Assembly: GCF_018128545.1 (NCBI RefSeq)
Contig: NZ_JAGSND010000008.1
Span: 124,001 to 188,000, forward strand
Direction: 5' to 3'
Length of the DNA: 64,000 nt
Source: Sinanaerobacter chloroacetimidivorans
GTDB lineage: Bacteria; Bacillota; Clostridia; Peptostreptococcales; Anaerovoracaceae
The notes beneath the pieces are model-generated. The model searched no databases and was not told the origin of the DNA. It was given only the letters and a program-made list of their open reading frames with translations. Each line of letters starts with the position of its first letter. Within the stretch, counting starts at the first letter, position 1. Made by a program: the position numbers and the translations under genes. Of this stretch, positions 41,646 to 50,652 are shown piece after piece.

Positions 41646-42995
41646 ATGTCAAAAAATAGAGCAATTAAAAAAGAAATCACTGTGATCGGAGGCGGAGCCT
41701 CAGGACTTATGGCAGCCATTTCCGCTGCCAGAACATTAGGCGGTGACAGCGTGCGCATCATAGAGAAAAATGATAAGGTAGGACGCAAGCTCCTGGCTAC
41801 AGGCAATGGCAGGTGCAATTTTTCAAATGTGAAATGTTCCTTTCCCGATTTCTATAGCTGGATTTTGGATGAATATACCATAAACTTTGCAAAGGAAACT
41901 CTCTCTCGGTTTGATGTGGATGATACACTCGAATTTTTCAGAGAAATTGGAATTCTTCCGAAAGAAGAAGCAGAAGGCAGAATCTACCCTTATTCGGAGC
42001 AGGCAAGCACCGTTCAGGAATCCTTGAAGGCGGAAGCCGAAGGATTAGGAATAGAAATCCTGTATTCCAGCAGTGTAAAGTCTGTCAAATTCCTGGATAA
42101 CGAGGAGGGGACAGCGGCGGATGGCAACCCAGGATTTGAAATTCTTCTGGATAAGGGAGATTTGTTATATACCCGGTACCTGATTCTGGCTGCCGGCGGC
42201 AAAGCGGGATCCCAATACGGTTCAACGGGAGAAAGCTATCAAATGGCAAGATTTTTTGGACATACTATCGTTAAGCCGATCCCGGCTCTGGTGCCTTTTA
42301 CATCCGAGGATCAACGGTTTCAAATGTTAAAGGGCATAAGAGCCAAGGGAAAGGTAACCCTATGGAAGGACAGAGCCGTAGAAATTCACGCTGAAACGGG
42401 AGAAATTCAGTTTACTGACGAAGGCCTTTCCGGCATCTGCGTGTTAAATTTAAGCAGATTTTTAAGATTGCGCGAAAAGACAGATGCTTATCATGATTAT
42501 ACTGTCAGGATCGATTTCTTTCCGGAGTACTCCGAGGAAGAATTACATGATTTGCTGCATTCCAGAACCGAGTATTTAAAAAACAGAAAAAAGGAAGAAT
42601 TTTTAAATGGAATGATCAATAAAAGACTTTCACCCGTGCTATTAAAAGAAGCAGGATGGGATTTTGCAGGCATCTGCAGGGAAATAACCTCTGAGGAGGT
42701 AAAGAGACTTGTGATGCTTTTAAAATCATGGGAAGTCGAAATATCCGGAACAAAAGGCTGGAAAGAAGCTCAGGTTACCTCCGGCGGTATTTGCATTTTG
42801 GAAATCAGTGCAGAAACAATGGAGTCAAAACGAATCAAAGGATTGTATTTTGCCGGTGAGATCATAGATATGGATGGCTTGTGCGGCGGATATAATCTAC
42901 AATGGGCATGGACCTCAGGTTATATTGCCGGTGCATCAGCAGCATCGGCGTCATCGTCGGCTGCAGCAACAGCAGCGTCGGAAAGAAAAGGATAG
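41646..42995 (+). CDS. HI0933/YhiN-family flavoprotein
   Basis: The 449-residue FAD enzyme has an N-terminal dinucleotide fold (VIGGGASGLMAAISAAR, near residue 12), the family signature GRKLLATGNGRCNFSN (near 47) and a C-terminal GLYFAGEIIDMDGLCGGYNLQWAW segment. The reaction is unknown, although relatives may act in tRNA modification or redox. The last 20 residues are an Ala/Ser low-complexity tail. The ATG at 41646 has GGAGG upstream; the frame is open 129 nt further 5'. It ends in TAG, and the next frame-matched codons lead directly to the following ATG. Confidence 0.88.
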   Translation: MSKNRAIKKEITVIGGGASGLMAAISAARTLGGDSVRIIEKNDKVGRKLLATGNGRCNFSNVKCSFPDFYSWILDEYTINFAKETLSRFDVDDTLEFFREIGILPKEEAEGRIYPYSEQASTVQESLKAEAEGLGIEILYSSSVKSVKFLDNEEGTAADGNPGFEILLDKGDLLYTRYLILAAGGKAGSQYGSTGESYQMARFFGHTIVKPIPALVPFTSEDQRFQMLKGIRAKGKVTLWKDRAVEIHAETGEIQFTDEGLSGICVLNLSRFLRLREKTDAYHDYTVRIDFFPEYSEEELHDLLHSRTEYLKNRKKEEFLNGMINKRLSPVLLKEAGWDFAGICREITSEEVKRLVMLLKSWEVEISGTKGWKEAQVTSGGICILEISAETMESKRIKGLYFAGEIIDMDGLCGGYNLQWAWTSGYIAGASAASASSSAAATAASERKG

Positions 42996-43001
42996 AAGAA
43001 C

Positions 43002-44699
43002 ATGCTCAGAATACATGAGATAAAACTGAATATAGATGAAACAACGGAGTTGCTGCCTCTAAAGATCATCCGGAAATTAAACCGGCCGGATCTTACAATA
43101 GCCGGTTACCGAATTGTGAAGGAATCTATTGACGCAAGAGATAAAAGCGATATCAAACGGGTCTATTCCATTGATTTTACTCCTGCTTCAGAAAAGCTGA
43201 CATCGGAGGAGCTGGAAGAGAAGCTGCTAAAAAGCTGCTTAAAAATAAAACTGGAAAGAGCACCGGATAGAAGCTATGAACGGGCGATTCCGGGTACCGC
43301 GGAAATGAAGCATCCGCCGGTTATCGTCGGCTTTGGACCTTGCGGAATGTTTGCCGGACTGATCCTTGCCGAAATGGGATACCGGCCTGTTATTCTGGAA
43401 CGCGGAAAGACCGTTGAGGACCGGATCGAGGATGTAAGGGCCTTCTGGGAACAGGGAATTCTGGATGAAGAATCCAATGTTCAATTCGGAGAAGGCGGTG
43501 CAGGTACTTTTTCCGACGGAAAGCTTACTACCCAGATCAAGGACCCAAGAATTCATAAGGTTTTGGAAGAGCTGATTCTTGCCGGCGGGCCTGAAGAAAT
43601 CGCCTATAAGCAAAAAGCACATATCGGAACCGATGTACTCAGAAATGTAGTAATGAACATCAGAAAAAAAATATTGCATCAGGGCGGAGAAATTTTATTT
43701 CAAAGCAAACTGACAGGTATTGATATTGATGAGCATAACGGAATAAAAAAACTCACGGGGATCCAAGTGAACGGCAAGGAAACAAGAAAGGCCGATCAGT
43801 TGATCCTAGCCATCGGGCATAGCGCCCGGGATACCTTCCGCTTCTTATACCGGGAAGGCATTGAAATGAAGCAGAAGCCTTTCTCCATCGGGGTTCGTAT
43901 CGAGCATCCCCAAAGACTGATCAACGAAGCACAATATGGAAGGCAATGGGAAAGCTATGAGCTGGGCGCAGCCGACTATAAGCTGTCTTATCATTGCAGC
44001 AATGGCAGAGGGGTCTATACCTTTTGTATGTGTCCCGGAGGCCATGTAATAGGAGCTGCATCTCAGAGCGGCGGTGTCGTAACCAACGGAATGAGTTTTC
44101 ACAGCAGAGATGGTCTAAATTCAAACAGTGGTTTGCTGGTGGATGTAAAGGTTGAGGATTTTGAGGATGAATCACCCCTTTCCGGAATCGCATTTCAGGA
44201 AAAATATGAACGGCTGGCATATGAAGCAGGGGGAGGCAATTACAAGGCTCCTGCCCAGAAGGTCAGGGATTTTTTAAACCTGACAGAGGCAAACACTTTA
44301 AGAACGGATGTCATGGCATCAGAGGTTTCATTACCGGCGACTTCCGCACCGGAGACATCGCTATCGGAAACTGTCATTCCCACTTATTCTCCAGGAGTGG
44401 TTTGGACAGATCTATCCCTGTGTCTTCCGAAATTTGCAGTGGAATCCATGAAAGAAGCGATTCCTGCACTTGGAAAAAAGCTCAAAGGCTTTGACAGAGG
44501 AGACGCTGTACTTACAGGAGTAGAGACAAGAAGCTCTTCACCGGTCCGTATCGTAAGGGATCAAAGCTTGATGAGCAATATAAAGGGCATTTATCCAGGG
44601 GGAGAAGGAGCCGGATATGCCGGCGGGATTATCTCCGCAGCAGTAGACGGAATCAGACTAGCGGAGGAAATTATTAAAAGATATCAAAAACCATTGTAA
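43002..44699 (+). CDS. FAD-dependent dehydrogenase (COG2509-type)
   Basis: The 565-residue protein has a small N-terminal domain (about 1-95), a dinucleotide-binding loop (VIVGFGPCGMFAGLILAEMGY, near 107), a VQFGEGGAGTFSDGKLTT segment (near 160) and a C-terminal GIYPGGEGAGYAGGI segment. It belongs to the uncharacterised flavoproteins of COG2509. A Ser/Thr/Pro-rich insertion (SLPATSAPETSLSE) lies near residue 445. It follows the YhiN-like gene by 6 nt in the same frame, with only a weak ribosome site (GGATAGAAG). Confidence 0.85.
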   Translation: MLRIHEIKLNIDETTELLPLKIIRKLNRPDLTIAGYRIVKESIDARDKSDIKRVYSIDFTPASEKLTSEELEEKLLKSCLKIKLERAPDRSYERAIPGTAEMKHPPVIVGFGPCGMFAGLILAEMGYRPVILERGKTVEDRIEDVRAFWEQGILDEESNVQFGEGGAGTFSDGKLTTQIKDPRIHKVLEELILAGGPEEIAYKQKAHIGTDVLRNVVMNIRKKILHQGGEILFQSKLTGIDIDEHNGIKKLTGIQVNGKETRKADQLILAIGHSARDTFRFLYREGIEMKQKPFSIGVRIEHPQRLINEAQYGRQWESYELGAADYKLSYHCSNGRGVYTFCMCPGGHVIGAASQSGGVVTNGMSFHSRDGLNSNSGLLVDVKVEDFEDESPLSGIAFQEKYERLAYEAGGGNYKAPAQKVRDFLNLTEANTLRTDVMASEVSLPATSAPETSLSETVIPTYSPGVVWTDLSLCLPKFAVESMKEAIPALGKKLKGFDRGDAVLTGVETRSSSPVRIVRDQSLMSNIKGIYPGGEGAGYAGGIISAAVDGIRLAEEIIKRYQKPL

Positions 44700-44770
44700 C
44701 AAGCCCATTGGTTTCTATAATATATTAAAAATATGGCTTTTGAAAAAGATAGAGTAAAGGAGTAATAACC

Positions 44771-45289
44771 ATGTTGGAAAAAGGGTACATTCAAGTTTAC
44801 ACCGGAAACGGTAAGGGGAAAACAACGGCTGCATTGGGCATTTCATTACGGACCATTTGCGCAGGAAATAAGGTTTTCTTCGGGCAGTTTATGAAAGGTC
44901 AGTGCTATAGTGAGTTGAAAGCCTGTGAGCTTCTTCCCGGTATGGCTATGGAACAATTCGGCAGCGTCTGCTTTATCAACGGAAAGCCTACGGAGAAAGA
45001 CTATGCTGATGCAAGAAAGGGTTTGGATCGAATGAAAGAAGTGCTTTCCTCAGGAGATTATGATATCGTTGTGTTTGATGAAATCAATACTTCCTTGTTT
45101 TTTCATCTTGTAACCGTTGAGGAAGTTCTGGCTGTCCTGGATTTGAAACCTGAAAAGACGGAGGTGATCCTGACGGGTCGTTATGCTCCTGATGAAATTA
45201 TACAAAGAGCAGATCTTGTAACGGAGATGAAGGAAATCAAACATTATTACAATTCAGGTGTTGATTCAAGAGTTGGAATAGAAAATTAG
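44771..45289 (+). CDS. cobO: Corrinoid adenosyltransferase (CobO/BtuR type)
   Basis: This enzyme transfers the 5'-deoxyadenosyl group of ATP to Co(I) corrinoid to make adenosylcobalamin. The 172-residue protein has the P-loop GNGKGKTTAALG (residues 13-24), the VVFDEINTSL segment (near 98) and the conserved ILTGRYAPDEIIQRADLVTEM end. AAAGGAG precedes the ATG. It suits the cobalamin needs seen in the window (corrinoid methyltransferases and the class II reductase). It ends in TAG and lies 14 nt before the GH26-like gene. Confidence 0.94.
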   Translation: MLEKGYIQVYTGNGKGKTTAALGISLRTICAGNKVFFGQFMKGQCYSELKACELLPGMAMEQFGSVCFINGKPTEKDYADARKGLDRMKEVLSSGDYDIVVFDEINTSLFFHLVTVEEVLAVLDLKPEKTEVILTGRYAPDEIIQRADLVTEMKEIKHYYNSGVDSRVGIEN

Positions 45290-45303
45290 AAAGGACTGCA
45301 GCT

Positions 45304-46878
45304 GTGAAACATAAAATTATTACGTATTTCTTTTGCTATGCGATAGCAATAACGCTGATTTTCGGACTTGCTCCATTGGCATATGGAGCTGAGAACGGGC
45401 AAAGCGGCCTTTATAGCCTGGAACCTGCCGGGGTTTATGATAAATTCCAGAACTATGTTGACGGATATTCTATGATGGTTGATTCGGGGCTTCTGGTGGA
45501 TATGAACAATTCCGAAGTCTGTACCGTTTTGGAAAACGACCACAAAAGGATCGAAATATATAAGGAGACGTTACCTTCCGGCGTTAGTCAGGAAGCCTAT
45601 ATGAATTATTCCAACCAATTTATCCTCAACACGGCGGATCATACGAAAGAATATGAGACAAAGACAAAAATAAACGGATGTACGGTACATATATTGCAAT
45701 GGTCGAGAGAAAAGCTTGCCCGTGTGAACAATGACAAAAACTACTATGCATCGATAGAAATTTTATCCGGAACCAGAGACGTGATTACCATATTTGTAAA
45801 GGCGGATACGCCATTTTATATGAATGGGGGATATCTCCATCTGGTAAACCAGTTTTCAACCTTTGCCCCTTCCAAATTTGCTTATCAAAAGCAGGCAGAA
45901 GCTGTTTCTGTAGCGGGCAGAGGATGGAATCAGGAAACAAAAGATGTATTTGAGAAATATTTTTCTGGGGACAGCAGTCTGCAATGGGGAATCTTTGAAC
46001 CATCCGCTCCCGATGATTTTACCCAGTTACGCCATCTGGAAACCGAAATGGAATACGAGTTCCCATTTTTGTTAAACTATACCAGCTTTGAAAATAAGTA
46101 TAAACATCCCAATCTGGCTTATCGGCTGGAAAATGCACAGAAAAACAATAAGATTCTGGAACTGACCCTACAGACCTCATGGACCGCTTCGGGGGAAGGA
46201 AACATGGTATACGACGTTTTAGACGGCGAGTATGATGAATTTATAAAGGATTACGCAAAAACAGTCAGTGATTTCAATCATCCCGTATTGTTCCGCCTGG
46301 GAAATGAGATGAACGGAGACTGGTGCCCTTATTCCAGTTATAATACATCGAAGGATACCTTGATTTTCAAAGAGTTTTATCGCTACATTTACAAAATCTT
46401 TGAAGAAGCAGGAGCAGATAACGTGATCTGGGTCTGGAATCCGAACGGAAAATCTTTCCCGGACTTTGAATGGAATGATGCAGTCATGTATTATCCCGGA
46501 GATGAATACGTGGATATTGTGGGATTAACCGCTTATAATACCGGCACTTATTATCCGGGAGAAAACTGGACTTCCTTTCAGGAACTCTATGATCCACTTT
46601 ATTCCGAAGCTATGCGGATTTATGGAAAGAAACCCATGATGATAACGGAATTTGCATCCAGCAGCATCGGCGGAGACAAGAATCAGTGGATCAAGGACAT
46701 GTTCTCCAGGATAGAAAGCTACGAGAACATTAAAGTGGCGATCTGGTGGGACGGCTGCGACTGGGATGCATACGGCAATATCGCAAGACCTTATTTCATC
46801 GATGAAACACCCGCAATCATCAAAACTTTTAAAGAACTGCTGAATAAGAGACCTTTGTTCTGGGATGTTTACGCTTGA
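45304..46878 (+). CDS. Secreted GH26-like glycoside hydrolase
   Basis: The 524-residue protein has a signal peptide (residues 1-28, cleaved near AYGAEN), an uncharacterised N-terminal domain to about residue 215, and a GH26-like TIM barrel. The probable acid/base glutamate is in RLGNEMNGDWCPY (near 335) and the nucleophile in MMITEFASS (near 449); WVWNPNG and WWDGCDW line the cleft. GH26 enzymes cleave beta-mannans or related glucans; the exact substrate is not known. The start is GTG with AAAGGACTGCAG upstream. The N-terminal region could be a carbohydrate-binding or dimerising module. Confidence 0.82.
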   Translation: MKHKIITYFFCYAIAITLIFGLAPLAYGAENGQSGLYSLEPAGVYDKFQNYVDGYSMMVDSGLLVDMNNSEVCTVLENDHKRIEIYKETLPSGVSQEAYMNYSNQFILNTADHTKEYETKTKINGCTVHILQWSREKLARVNNDKNYYASIEILSGTRDVITIFVKADTPFYMNGGYLHLVNQFSTFAPSKFAYQKQAEAVSVAGRGWNQETKDVFEKYFSGDSSLQWGIFEPSAPDDFTQLRHLETEMEYEFPFLLNYTSFENKYKHPNLAYRLENAQKNNKILELTLQTSWTASGEGNMVYDVLDGEYDEFIKDYAKTVSDFNHPVLFRLGNEMNGDWCPYSSYNTSKDTLIFKEFYRYIYKIFEEAGADNVIWVWNPNGKSFPDFEWNDAVMYYPGDEYVDIVGLTAYNTGTYYPGENWTSFQELYDPLYSEAMRIYGKKPMMITEFASSSIGGDKNQWIKDMFSRIESYENIKVAIWWDGCDWDAYGNIARPYFIDETPAIIKTFKELLNKRPLFWDVYA

Positions 46879-46936
46879 AATTTAAAATAAAAAAATTTTC
46901 TTCGCTATCGCACGGTGCATTATAGGGGGAATTCAT

Positions 46937-47125
46937 ATGGAAAAATGGGAGTACAAAACAATTGTGTTTGATAAAAATGGGCTTTTTAAAGCAAAATTTG
47001 ATCTAGATGAAAAATTAAACGAACAAGGTGAAGAAGGTTGGGAACTTGTAGCAATGGTGTCTCCCGTATCTAGCAGTGGGATGTCAGTTCAGATGTTTGC
47101 AACATTAAAGCGTAAGAAAAAGTAA
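46937..47125 (+). CDS. DUF4177 small protein
   Basis: The 62-residue protein has the DUF4177 pattern: WEYKTIVFD, LDEKLNEQGEEGWELVAMV and a final beta strand MFATLKRKKK. The function of this domain is not known. TAGGGGGAATTC precedes the ATG. It is a single-gene unit closed by a terminator. Confidence 0.75.
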   Translation: MEKWEYKTIVFDKNGLFKAKFDLDEKLNEQGEEGWELVAMVSPVSSSGMSVQMFATLKRKKK

Positions 47126-47193
47126 TTTTCTATTCAATAAAAAATTTATAAAATGTACTTGCAAATTAGTTAAAATTAGTCCACAAAATAAAA

Positions 47194-47240
47194 ACCACTA
47201 TATGAAGTTCTTAATGAATCATATAGCGGTCTTTTATTTT
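47194..47240 (+). terminator. Terminator after the DUF4177 gene
   Basis: ACCACTATATGA and TCATATAGCGGT pair over 12 positions with one mismatch, followed by CTTTTATTTT. Confidence 0.7.
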
Positions 47241-47298
47241 GTTTATTATTTTGAATGATCCCTAATTATCAGCCATTAGTCGTGACATAGCCTTATTT

Positions 47299-48840
47299 TT
47301 ATTTCAGCAACAAACTATGGCCTGTCATTTCTTCAGGCTTTTCAATCCCCATTAAATCCAACAAGGTTGGAGCTACATCGGCAAGAACGCCGCCCTCTAT
47401 AAGGGTAACGGGCTTGTTGGCGATCACCAGGAACGGTACGGGATTTACGGAATGGGCGGTAATCACCTGACCTTGCTCATCCAGCATGCAATCCGCATTT
47501 CCATGATCTGCCGTGAGGATGACCTGGCCCCCTTTATCATTAATTGCGTCTATGACCCTGATTAAACATTTATCCAGAGTTTCGATTGCTTCGATGGTTG
47601 CTTCCATATTTCCTGTGTGTCCTACCATATCCGGATTTGCATAGTTCAGAATGATCACATCATATTTGTCTTCCTGAATTTGCTCCAGTACACGATCCGT
47701 CACCTGGCATGCGCTCATTTCAGGCTGCAGGTCATAGGTGGCGACCTTAGGAGAAGGAACCAGGATACGATCTTCTCCATTATTCGGAGCCTCAATACCG
47801 CCGTTAAAGAAGAAGGTTACGTGCGCATATTTTTCAGTCTCTGCAATCCTCAGCTGCCTTAATCCAAGTTGTGACAAATATTCTCCCAGCGTATTTTTTA
47901 ATGATTGCGGAGGAAAGGCTACCAGTACATTCGGCATTTCCGCATCATACTGTGTCATGCAGACATAACAAAGATCCGATACCACTTTTTCACGGCGGAA
48001 TCCGTTGAAGTTTTCATCCACAAAACAACGGGTCAATTCTCTGGCACGGTCCGGTCTGAAGTTGAACATGATAACCGCGTCATGATCGTTGACGGTTACT
48101 GCGGAACCGTCCGGATTTGCAATGGAGGTAGGAAGAACAAATTCATCATTGTTTCCCTGTTCGTAGGATGCTTTCAGAGCTTCTTTTGCAGAGGCGGCTC
48201 TTTCGCCGATCCCCAAGGTCATGGCATCATAAGCCTTTTGCACTCTTTCCCAGCGATTATCCCGATCCATGGCGTAGTACCGTCCAGAAACCACTGCAAT
48301 TTGACCGACTCCTATTTTTTCAAGCTCTTCTTCCAACATAGTAAAGTAGATTCCGGCACTTTGTGGCGGAACATCTCTGCCGTCAAGCAAGGTATGGATA
48401 TAAACTTTCGTCAGGCCTTTTTGCTTTGCCAATTCCAGCAAGGCATAAAGATGTGTAATATGGCTGTGTACGCCGCCGTCGGAAAGAAGGCCGATAAGGT
48501 GCAGGGCGGAGTCGTTCTTTACTGCGTGATCTATTGCCGTATTCAGTGCTTTATTCTGATAAAAAGTTCCTTCCTGGATTTCTTTGGTAATCTTTGTGAG
48601 CTCCTGATAAACAATACGGCCTGCGCCGATATTCAGATGACCTACTTCAGAATTTCCCATTTGACCCTGAGGCAGACCAACGTCTAATCCGCTGGCGCCG
48701 ATAAGGGTATTTGGATATTGCTGAAATAGAGAATCTATATTTTTTTTATCTGCATTGGCTATGGCATTTCCTGTACATTCCTTGCTTGATCCATAGCCAT
48801 CCAGGATCATTAATAACATAGGTTTTTTGCTTGTTTCCAT
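47299..48840 (-). CDS. gpmI: 2,3-bisphosphoglycerate-independent phosphoglycerate mutase
   Basis: GpmI interconverts 3- and 2-phosphoglycerate with two Mn ions. The 513-residue length is standard. MILDGYG (residues 11-17) and GNSEVGHLNIGAGR with the phosphorylated serine (near 62) are present; RDVPPQS and the metal-site segments TADHGNAD (near 440) and NPDMVGHTG (near 405) complete the active site. AAAGGAG precedes the ATG. It is divergent from the flippase gene and separate from pfkA-pyk. Confidence 0.96.
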   Translation of the reverse strand: METSKKPMLLMILDGYGSSKECTGNAIANADKKNIDSLFQQYPNTLIGASGLDVGLPQGQMGNSEVGHLNIGAGRIVYQELTKITKEIQEGTFYQNKALNTAIDHAVKNDSALHLIGLLSDGGVHSHITHLYALLELAKQKGLTKVYIHTLLDGRDVPPQSAGIYFTMLEEELEKIGVGQIAVVSGRYYAMDRDNRWERVQKAYDAMTLGIGERAASAKEALKASYEQGNNDEFVLPTSIANPDGSAVTVNDHDAVIMFNFRPDRARELTRCFVDENFNGFRREKVVSDLCYVCMTQYDAEMPNVLVAFPPQSLKNTLGEYLSQLGLRQLRIAETEKYAHVTFFFNGGIEAPNNGEDRILVPSPKVATYDLQPEMSACQVTDRVLEQIQEDKYDVIILNYANPDMVGHTGNMEATIEAIETLDKCLIRVIDAINDKGGQVILTADHGNADCMLDEQGQVITAHSVNPVPFLVIANKPVTLIEGGVLADVAPTLLDLMGIEKPEEMTGHSLLLK

Positions 48841-48990
48841 ATTTTACTGCTCCTTTAAAATCTCTATATCTCATCATATTTTTATTATTATATCAAAATT
48901 AAAAAATAAAATATATAGAACAAGCCAAAAATTTTGGTATAATAGAACTAAATCAAGTTTAGAAGGCGTGTTGGAGGAAACAGAGATCAT

Positions 48991-50601
48991 ATGAGCAAAA
49001 AAACATTTTTAAGGGGAGCTGCAATATTAGGGATTGCAGGACTATTGGTTCAGGTAATGGGTGCGATTTTCAGAATCCCCCTGGGAAATATCATTGGGGA
49101 TGAAGGGATGGGCTATTACCAGACCGCATATCCTATCTACGTTTTTTTGCTGGTATTTTCTACCAACGGAGCACCGGCAGCTATTTCAAAGATGACTTCG
49201 GAAAGAGTTGCTTTAGGGCAGCATTCGGAAGCCTACAGAGTCTTTAAGCTATCTTTTGTACTGATGTTTGCTTTGGGAATCGTGGCCTCCTCCATCTTTT
49301 TCTTCGGAGCCGAACGGATTGTTACGCTCTTGAAGAATCCAGGAGCCTACTACTCCATGCTGGCAATCGCGCCGGCCCTGCTTTTCGTACCCATTATGTC
49401 AGTATTCAGAGGGTATTTTCAAGGTCTGCAGGAAATGGAGCCTACGGCGGTATCCCAGCTTGCAGAACAGGCGGTTAGAGTAGCAGTTGGCCTTACTCTG
49501 GCCATTGTCCTCGTGCCGAAAGGAATTGAATATGCTTCTGCTGGAGCTACCATCGGAACAAGCATCGGACCCATAGCGGGAGTTTTTATTCTTTTAATTA
49601 TTTATTATTTAAAAAAAGGAAAATTATTAAAAGAAATTAGTAGAAACGAAACAAATACAATCATTGAAAAAGAAAGTGCCGGAAAAATTATCGGTACCCT
49701 GGCAGCCATTGCAGTGCCAATTACCATAGGCGTTTCCATATTGCCGATCATGAATGTGGTCGATGTGGCCATCGTTATGAGAAGACTGCAGGATGTCGGC
49801 TACAGCCTGAAGGAAGCAAATGCGTTTTATGGGCAGCTTACCGGTATGGCGGGTCCTGTTATTAATATCCCTATGGCATTGGCTTTGAGCATAGCCTTAA
49901 GTATGGTGCCTGCAATCGCTGCAGCAAACAGTACCAGAGACTTGGACTTCTTAAATACAAATATTAAACTGGGCTTAAGGACCGCTATGATTATCGGTGT
50001 ACCCTGCACCTTCGGACTCATGTCCCTTGCTGAGCCGATTATGCTGTTGATCTACCCAATGCAGGCTGAGAGTGCATCTAGTGCGGCGCCCTGTCTGTTT
50101 TATCTTGCCATTGGAATTATATTTCTTGCCATTGCACAGACCATGGCCGGGATCCTTCAAGGCCTGGGAAAACCCTATACTGCCGTTGCAGGACTGGGAC
50201 TGGGCGTACTGGTAAAGGCGATTTCTACCTATATCCTGACGGGTATACCCGCTCTTAACGTGCAAGGTGCTGCAATCGGGAGCACCGTTGCATACGGTGT
50301 CATCGGAATCTTTAATTTTGTTGCAGTGAAGAAACTGACCAATACAAAATTTGATATCGGAATATCAGTATGGAAGCCTCTGCTTTCCGGTGTGCTGATG
50401 TGTATCTGTGTTCTGGTAAGCTATTATGTATTGGAAGGCGTGATCGGGAACAGCCTCTCAACCGTAATTTCCATTGGTATTGGTGCTGCTGTCTACGGAG
50501 TTATGCTGATTAAGACAAAATCCATCAGCCCTCATGAAATCAGACTGCTTCCAAAAGGAGAAAAGCTTGCGGCTTTATTAAGCAAATTAAGGCTTATCTA
50601 A
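48991..50601 (+). CDS. SpoVB/MurJ-like lipid flippase family protein
   Basis: The 536-residue protein has 14 hydrophobic segments and the MATE-like exporter pattern (AAILGIAGLLVQVMGAIFRIPLG; GDEGMGYYQTAYPIYVF). Relatives include SpoVB, needed for spore cortex, and lipid II flippases, so it likely moves an undecaprenyl-linked cell-wall precursor. GGAGG precedes the ATG, and a TATAAT lies at about 48937. Spore genes elsewhere in the window support the SpoVB-like reading, but a vegetative role is possible. Confidence 0.85.
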   Translation: MSKKTFLRGAAILGIAGLLVQVMGAIFRIPLGNIIGDEGMGYYQTAYPIYVFLLVFSTNGAPAAISKMTSERVALGQHSEAYRVFKLSFVLMFALGIVASSIFFFGAERIVTLLKNPGAYYSMLAIAPALLFVPIMSVFRGYFQGLQEMEPTAVSQLAEQAVRVAVGLTLAIVLVPKGIEYASAGATIGTSIGPIAGVFILLIIYYLKKGKLLKEISRNETNTIIEKESAGKIIGTLAAIAVPITIGVSILPIMNVVDVAIVMRRLQDVGYSLKEANAFYGQLTGMAGPVINIPMALALSIALSMVPAIAAANSTRDLDFLNTNIKLGLRTAMIIGVPCTFGLMSLAEPIMLLIYPMQAESASSAAPCLFYLAIGIIFLAIAQTMAGILQGLGKPYTAVAGLGLGVLVKAISTYILTGIPALNVQGAAIGSTVAYGVIGIFNFVAVKKLTNTKFDIGISVWKPLLSGVLMCICVLVSYYVLEGVIGNSLSTVISIGIGAAVYGVMLIKTKSISPHEIRLLPKGEKLAALLSKLRLI

Positions 50602-50652
50602 TCGTTCTTATAGCCTATTTGAATCTAAAATAAACTTTTCCAGAGGATTGTT

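Noticed and set aside
47905..48687. Long plus-strand ORF opposite gpmI
   Set aside because: Antisense to a clear gpmI gene; composition is that of a shadow frame.
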